DNA of 64,000 bases from Burkholderia oklahomensis C6786 (GTDB lineage: Bacteria > Pseudomonadota > Gammaproteobacteria > Burkholderiales > Burkholderiaceae). The stretch is from assembly GCF_000959365.1 (NCBI RefSeq), contig NZ_CP009555.1, positions 3,782,001 through 3,846,000 of the forward strand, written 5' to 3'. The notes beneath the pieces were generated by a model. It was given only the letters and a program-made list of their open reading frames with translations. It made no database searches and was not told where the DNA came from. This document shows positions 61,201-64,000 of this stretch, one piece after another (within the stretch, counting starts at the first letter, position 1; each line of letters starts with the position of its first letter). The position numbers were made by a program, and so were the translations under genes.

Positions 61201-64000
61201 GCCCGAGCACAGCGCGCCGAACAGCGTCGTGTGGCCGAGGTCGGCCGCGACCGTCGACACCATCGCCATCGACGCGTCCGGCGCGAACGCGAGCTCGTCG
61301 AGCATCCCGGCGACGTAGTCGGCGAGCGCGCGATGCGAGACGACGACGCCCTTCGGCGCGCCCGTCGAGCCCGACGTGAAGATCAGATACGCGGCCTGCT
61401 CGGGCAGCGGCGGCACGCGCGGCGCGGCGGCGTTCGCGAGCGACGCGTCGTGCGCGCACGCGTCGACGTCCTGCACGGCGACGCCGTCGAAGTCGCCGAG
61501 CGCGCCGGGATCGCCCGCCGCGAGCATCCGGCGCGCGCCGCACGCGGCGAGCGCGGTCGCGATCCGCTCGCGCGGCGACGCCGGATCGAGCGGCACCGCG
61601 ACCGCGCCCGACTTCAGCACGCCGACGAACGCGACCGCGAAGCGCGCCGAGCGCTCGACGCAGATCGCGACGGGCGTCTCCGCGCGCGCGCCGTCGCGGC
61701 GCAGCGCGAGCGCGACGCGGTTCGACGCGTCGTCGAGCTCGGCGAACGTGAGTTGCGTGTCCGCGTCCGCGAGCGCGATCCGGTGCGGATGCTCGGCCGC
61801 TTCGCGCGCGAACAGCGCGAGCACGTCGGACGCGGTCGCGAGCGGCCGGCCGGCGAGCAGCGCGCGCGGCGCGCCGCCCTGGGCAACCGCCAGCTCGGCG
61901 ATCGCGCGCCGCGGATGGCGCATCGCGTCTTCGACGAGCGCCGCGAAGCTGTCGAGCCACGCTTGCGCGGTCGCTTCGTCGAGCCCGTCGAGCGCATACG
62001 CGGCGACGAATTCGATGCCGCGCGGATCGTCGGTGAAATCGAGCGCGAAATCGAAGCGCGCGGCCGGATCGAGCCCCGGCGCCATCCGCACCGACGCGCC
62101 CGGCAGCGACGCGGACAATTCGAGATCGAACTGCTGCGCGAACTTGACCCGCAGCCACTCGTCGCCGCGGCGCACGGGCGGCTTCACCGCGTCGACCACC
62201 TTGTCGAACGGCACGTCCTGGTGCGCGAACGCGCCGAACGCGGCGTCGCGCACCGATGCGGCGAGCGATTCGAACGACTGCGCGGGCGACACGTGCGCGC
62301 GCAGCGCGAGCGTGTTGAGGAACAGGCCGACGAGCGGCGCGGTCTCCGGACGCGCGCGCTGCGCGATCGGCGCGGCGACGGCGAGATCGCGCTCGCCCGT
62401 CAGGCGGAACAGCCATGCGTCGAACGCGGCGAGCAGCACGGTGAACGGCGACGCGTGCAGCCGGCGCGCGGCATCGCGCACCGCGCCCGACACGGCGGAC
62501 GAAAGACGCAGCGCGAGCCGGCCGCCGCGATAGTCGCGCTCGGCCGCGCGCGGCCGGTCGAGCGGCAGCGCGAGCGGCGCGGGCGCGTCGGCGAGCGCGG
62601 CGCGCCAGTAGGCGAGCTGGCGCGCGGTTTCGCCCGCATCGAGCGCGTCGCGCTGCCATTGCGCGTAGTCCGCGTACTGGATCGGCAGCGTCGGCAGCGC
62701 GGGCTCGCGGCCTTCGGCGAACGCCGCGTACGCGGTCGTCAGCTCGTCGAACGCGCAACGCGAGCTCCAGCCGTCGCTGACCGCGTGGTGCGTCGTCAGC
62801 AGGAAGCGCTGCGCGCCGTCGGCGAGCGTCACGAGCAGCGCGCGCACGAGCGGACCGTCGGACAGGTCGAACGGCGCGCTCGCGTGGCGCTCGGTCAATT
62901 CGGCCAAGCGCGCGGCGCGCGACGACGCGAACTCGCCGCGCAGATCGACGGCCGCGATCCGCACCGGCAGCATCGCGTGGATTCGCTGCACGACGATCCC
63001 GTCGTCGTTCTCGACGAGCGTCGTGCGCCATGCCTCGTGACGCGCGATCAGCGCATCGAGCGCGCGCTGCAGCGTGTCGAGGTCGAGCCCGCCGTCGACG
63101 TCCCAGTGGAACGACACGTGATAGGCGGCGCCCGCATCCTGCGTGCGCGCGAGCACCCAGAAGCGCTGTTGCGCGAACGACGCGGGACGCTCGACGGCGC
63201 CGGCGGCGTTGTCCGTATCGGCGCGCGGCGCCGGCGCGGCGGCCACGACCGGCCGATCCGCGCCCGGCCGCGCGCCGTCGATCCGCGCGGCGAGCTCGGC
63301 AAGCGGCGCATCGTCGAAAATCGCGTCGAGCCGCAGATCGACGCGCCATTCGAGCCGGATCGCGGCCTGCAACTGCATCGCGGCGAGCGAATCGCCGCCG
63401 CGCACGAAGAAGCGGTCGACGCGGCCGATCGGTGCCGGATCGTTCAGCAGGCGCCGCCACAGCGCGGCGACGCGGCGCTCGGTGTCCGTGCGCGGCGCGT
63501 CGAAACCGGCGGCGGCCTCGACGGGCAGCGCCGCGACCGCGTCGCGCAGCGCGGCGCGGTCGAGCTTGCCGTTCAGCGTGTAAGGCAGCTTGTCGAAGCG
63601 CGCGAACCGGTGCGGCAGCCATGCGGCCGGCAGATGCGCGGCGACGTGGGCGCGCAGCGCGTCGTCGTCCGGCCGCGTATCGGAGGCGGAATCGCCGGCG
63701 GACGTCTCGGCCCGCGGCCCGGCCAGCGCGACGCACGCGATCAGCTGCGTGCGCCCGTCCGCCGTCTCGGCGAGCACGCCCGCGTCGCGCACGCCCGGAT
63801 GCGCGAGCAGGCACGCGGCGATCTCGCCCGGCTCGACGCGCACGCCGCGCACCTGGACCTGATCGTCGATCCGGCCCAGATAGTCGAACGAGCCGTCCGC
63901 GCGCTCGCGCGCGAGGTCGCCCGTCCGGTAGATCCGCGCGCCGGGCTCGCCCGTCGGGTCCGGCGCGAAGCGCTCAGCGGTCAGCGCCGGGCGGCCGTGG
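55264..64000 (-). CDS. mbaA: Large nonribosomal peptide synthetase, 3' part (5' end outside window)
   Basis: The frame is open to the window edge; 2911 residues are visible. Domains from the edge inwards: end of an adenylation domain (IYRTGDL, GRIDDQVQVRG), carrier (VRGGDSLAAM near 63400), condensation (HHAVSDGW near 62770), adenylation 2 (FTSGSTGAPKG near 61370), carrier (ELGGDSILVLQ near 60160), epimerisation (HHVIVDGVSWR near 59545; EGHGREALF; PNKGLGFGVLRH), condensation (RHHLLLDGWS near 58115), adenylation 3 (YTSGSTGKPKG near 56605) and carrier (MLGGHSLLAAQ near 55460). Specificity residues: A2 D-L-T-K-V-G-H-V-G, the Asp code; A3 D-V-W-H-V-S-L-I-D, the Ser code. This gives D-Asp then L-Ser, as in ornibactin and malleobactin. 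Confidence 0.93.
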   Translation of the reverse strand, partial: HGRPALTAERFAPDPTGEPGARIYRTGDLARERADGSFDYLGRIDDQVQVRGVRVEPGEIAACLLAHPGVRDAGVLAETADGRTQLIACVALAGPRAETSAGDSASDTRPDDDALRAHVAAHLPAAWLPHRFARFDKLPYTLNGKLDRAALRDAVAALPVEAAAGFDAPRTDTERRVAALWRRLLNDPAPIGRVDRFFVRGGDSLAAMQLQAAIRLEWRVDLRLDAIFDDAPLAELAARIDGARPGADRPVVAAAPAPRADTDNAAGAVERPASFAQQRFWVLARTQDAGAAYHVSFHWDVDGGLDLDTLQRALDALIARHEAWRTTLVENDDGIVVQRIHAMLPVRIAAVDLRGEFASSRAARLAELTERHASAPFDLSDGPLVRALLVTLADGAQRFLLTTHHAVSDGWSSRCAFDELTTAYAAFAEGREPALPTLPIQYADYAQWQRDALDAGETARQLAYWRAALADAPAPLALPLDRPRAAERDYRGGRLALRLSSAVSGAVRDAARRLHASPFTVLLAAFDAWLFRLTGERDLAVAAPIAQRARPETAPLVGLFLNTLALRAHVSPAQSFESLAASVRDAAFGAFAHQDVPFDKVVDAVKPPVRRGDEWLRVKFAQQFDLELSASLPGASVRMAPGLDPAARFDFALDFTDDPRGIEFVAAYALDGLDEATAQAWLDSFAALVEDAMRHPRRAIAELAVAQGGAPRALLAGRPLATASDVLALFAREAAEHPHRIALADADTQLTFAELDDASNRVALALRRDGARAETPVAICVERSARFAVAFVGVLKSGAVAVPLDPASPRERIATALAACGARRMLAAGDPGALGDFDGVAVQDVDACAHDASLANAAAPRVPPLPEQAAYLIFTSGSTGAPKGVVVSHRALADYVAGMLDELAFAPDASMAMVSTVAADLGHTTLFGALCSGRTLHLLPAHAAFDPDRFAHEMATRDVGVLKIVPSHLHALLDAQRAADVLPAHALVTGGEALPWTLVERIAALRPGCRVINHYGPTEATVGALVCDTSAPAQADLRGAAAAGAGAAPARGVPLGRPLPNAHACVLDAHGASVPVGAIGELHLGGPGVARGYLGRAAATAERFVPHPHEAGARVYRTGDRVRLRADGRLDFLGRLDDQVKIRGYRVEPGEVSAALRALSGVAQAETLAVEQDARLRLVAFATPEAGARLSGDALRDALAARLPDYMVPAALVVLDALPVTANGKIDRAALRALAATPASASAADEDAPQGRIEETLAAVWREVLKAPRVGRHDNFFELGGDSILVLQVIARSRKRGVKFTPKQLFDGPTVAELARVAVAIEAVAPKDGAAASASAAAGQPSSAARSDETWLTPAQLRFFDLDIPRRGHWNQSIELDVAGVFDFDAFARAFDALLTHHPVFRQRFARTGANGAWRLADAPRAFDALPLAAAAARDEADALAQFDALQSTLDVTRGPLACAFAAALPNGTAAGATKLYLAIHHVIVDGVSWRVLLDDLDSAYRAACERRAVRLGPTGASAPEWAARLARAARDPAGPFAAERPYWAALAAPHDDLRLDHPHAIATNADADVVIQTLDAALTRDVLTEANAAYRTHAVELLIAALVAALGRHAGAASCRLELEGHGREALFDDIDASRTLGWLTSHYPVAFAVDATLAGVKDALRAVPNKGLGFGVLRHYGDDATRAALAAVTRPRVTFNYLGQFDAPRDAALVPRFGGAGRERDPAGPIGNALAIHAYVDANDGRALKVHWVYGATQFERATIDALAARFDAALRELAAACKARIAERGAGATPGDYPLARAAGLTQAALDRLPFDARAIDDLYPLSPMQQGILFHSLFAPERATYVNQLVATLVAPDVERLRAAFDAAVPRHDILRTGFAAHEAAPMQVVHRHARMPVEIVDWRGAHPDDARVEAALDAWLADDRARGFDLATPPLMRVTLIRTGETEWRLVWTRHHLLLDGWSTARLFADVLRDYIEPPRANPFAAPARTRYRDFIAWLARRDAGADRAFWLDRLARLDEPTHVAERERGANDASGNGASGDGAAAREATGRANWRAALSAADTARVADAARRLKVTVNTIVQGAWALALQRTTHHAAVAFGATVAGRPDALPDVDTVLGLFINTLPVITAPEPRLAAREWLARLQRDNAAALEHAHTPLYEIQQWAGAGGALFDTLVVFENYPVDEAWHGRDPRALQKRDLRNIEATDFAVTLVIEAGDTLSIDYGYDPARIGQARVEALHRAFAACIGGLIANPDAPLGAISCADADDLALIARCNATGVRWPDAQRAPLFAQFEAAARARPDAIALEFADASGSGAIARMRYAELDDKAARVAAALAASGVRPDSVVALCVERSFDMVVALVGAMKAGAAYLPVDPDYPAERIAYLLGDAKPPVVITQAHLRAHVDAALAGAAAVVVTVDELIERAPAALPAGTPAAAAAAAAAIAPDQLAYLIYTSGSTGKPKGAGNTHGALANRIAWMQHAYRLTPDDVVLHKTPFGFDVSVWEFVWPLSVGATLAIAAPGDHRDPARLVDAIEAHRVTTLHFVPSMLAAFVAYLDDFGAAARCASVKTIVASGEALAPELVARVAARLPGATLHNLYGPTEAAIDVSHWTCTAGDATGAAVPIGHPIANVQLHVLDAALHPVPAGATGELYLGGAGLARGYLGRAALTAERFVPDPFAAGARLYRTGDLARRRADGALVYLGRIDTQVKLRGQRIELGEIEALLRAGEGVHDAVVIVRDERLVGYVACAAPAGFDGAAQIERLRAQLPAYMVPAQLVALDALPVTPNGKCDRRALPAPVFDERVVDAPRTDTERALAAIWRRVLKLPDIGRDDDFFMLGGHSLLAAQANAQANLQWALTLPLRTIFDERTLARCAAAIDRAHDAGRDHDAASAIDALLGELEAQ

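Noticed and set aside
55264..63852. Taking the ATG at 63852 as the start of the large NRPS
   Set aside because: The frame continues to the window edge with adenylation motifs (TAERF, YRTGDL, GRIDDQV) upstream of that ATG, so the gene begins outside the window.

Overview
The window is high-GC DNA with long overlapping open frames on both strands. Its gene content is that of a Burkholderia of the pseudomallei/thailandensis/mallei group: an arginine deiminase operon, a Pseudomonas-like cobalamin gene set, and a malleobactin/ornibactin-type siderophore locus. The species assignment is inference; only the sequence was available.

Layout. 1-3046: 3' part of arcA, then arcB and arcC (arginine deiminase pathway, + strand). 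3228-15692: accessory genes: an SDR/GlcG pair divergent from a LysR regulator, a nu-class-like GST, three MarR regulators (two of them paralogues), an orphan periplasmic binding protein, a methyltransferase, an EamA exporter, a CynX-like MFS carrier and a secreted GHL10-type glycoside hydrolase. 16012-25213: cobalamin block 1, with cobM alone, cobK-cbiD-cobL on the - strand, and cobG-cobH-cobI-cbiG/cobJ on the + strand behind a cobalamin riboswitch. 25540-32166: secreted GH18 chitinase, IclR regulator, acyl-CoA dehydrogenase, a His-rich small secreted protein, a lower-GC secreted TIM-barrel-like protein and a carboxylesterase. 32537-45312: cobalamin block 2, with a - strand operon (NiCoT cobalt transporter, cobW, cobN, chlI/chlD) and a + strand operon (cobE, cobO, cobB). 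The two operons diverge, each behind its own cobalamin riboswitch. 45358-64000: siderophore genes on the - strand: a large NRPS cut by the window edge, a second NRPS, ornithine N5-monooxygenase, TonB-dependent receptor and hydroxyornithine formyltransferase.

How it fits together. Blocks 1 and 2 supply most of corrin ring construction by an oxygen-dependent (CobG), late-cobalt (CobN) route, with CbiD where CobF would act. Cobalt import (NiCoT), insertion (CobN plus ChlI/ChlD), amidation (CobB) and adenosylation (CobO) are under B12 riboswitch control. The siderophore genes fit a tetrapeptide built as hydroxyornithine, D-(beta-hydroxy)Asp, Ser, hydroxyornithine: the Asp and Ser specificities can be read from the adenylation domains.

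The most notable signal is at the end of the chlI-like gene. A run of seven A residues on the coding strand lies directly before its stop codon, and a -1 slip there enters the otherwise leaderless VWA-domain frame. One gene could therefore give both the small (ChlI-like) and medium (ChlD-like) chelatase subunits. Other items of interest are a 600-bp repeat-bearing interval between cobN and chlI, palindromic operator candidates at two MarR genes and upstream of the acyl-CoA dehydrogenase, and a lower-GC secreted gene that looks acquired. No rRNA, tRNA, CRISPR array, insertion sequence or transposase gene was recognised.
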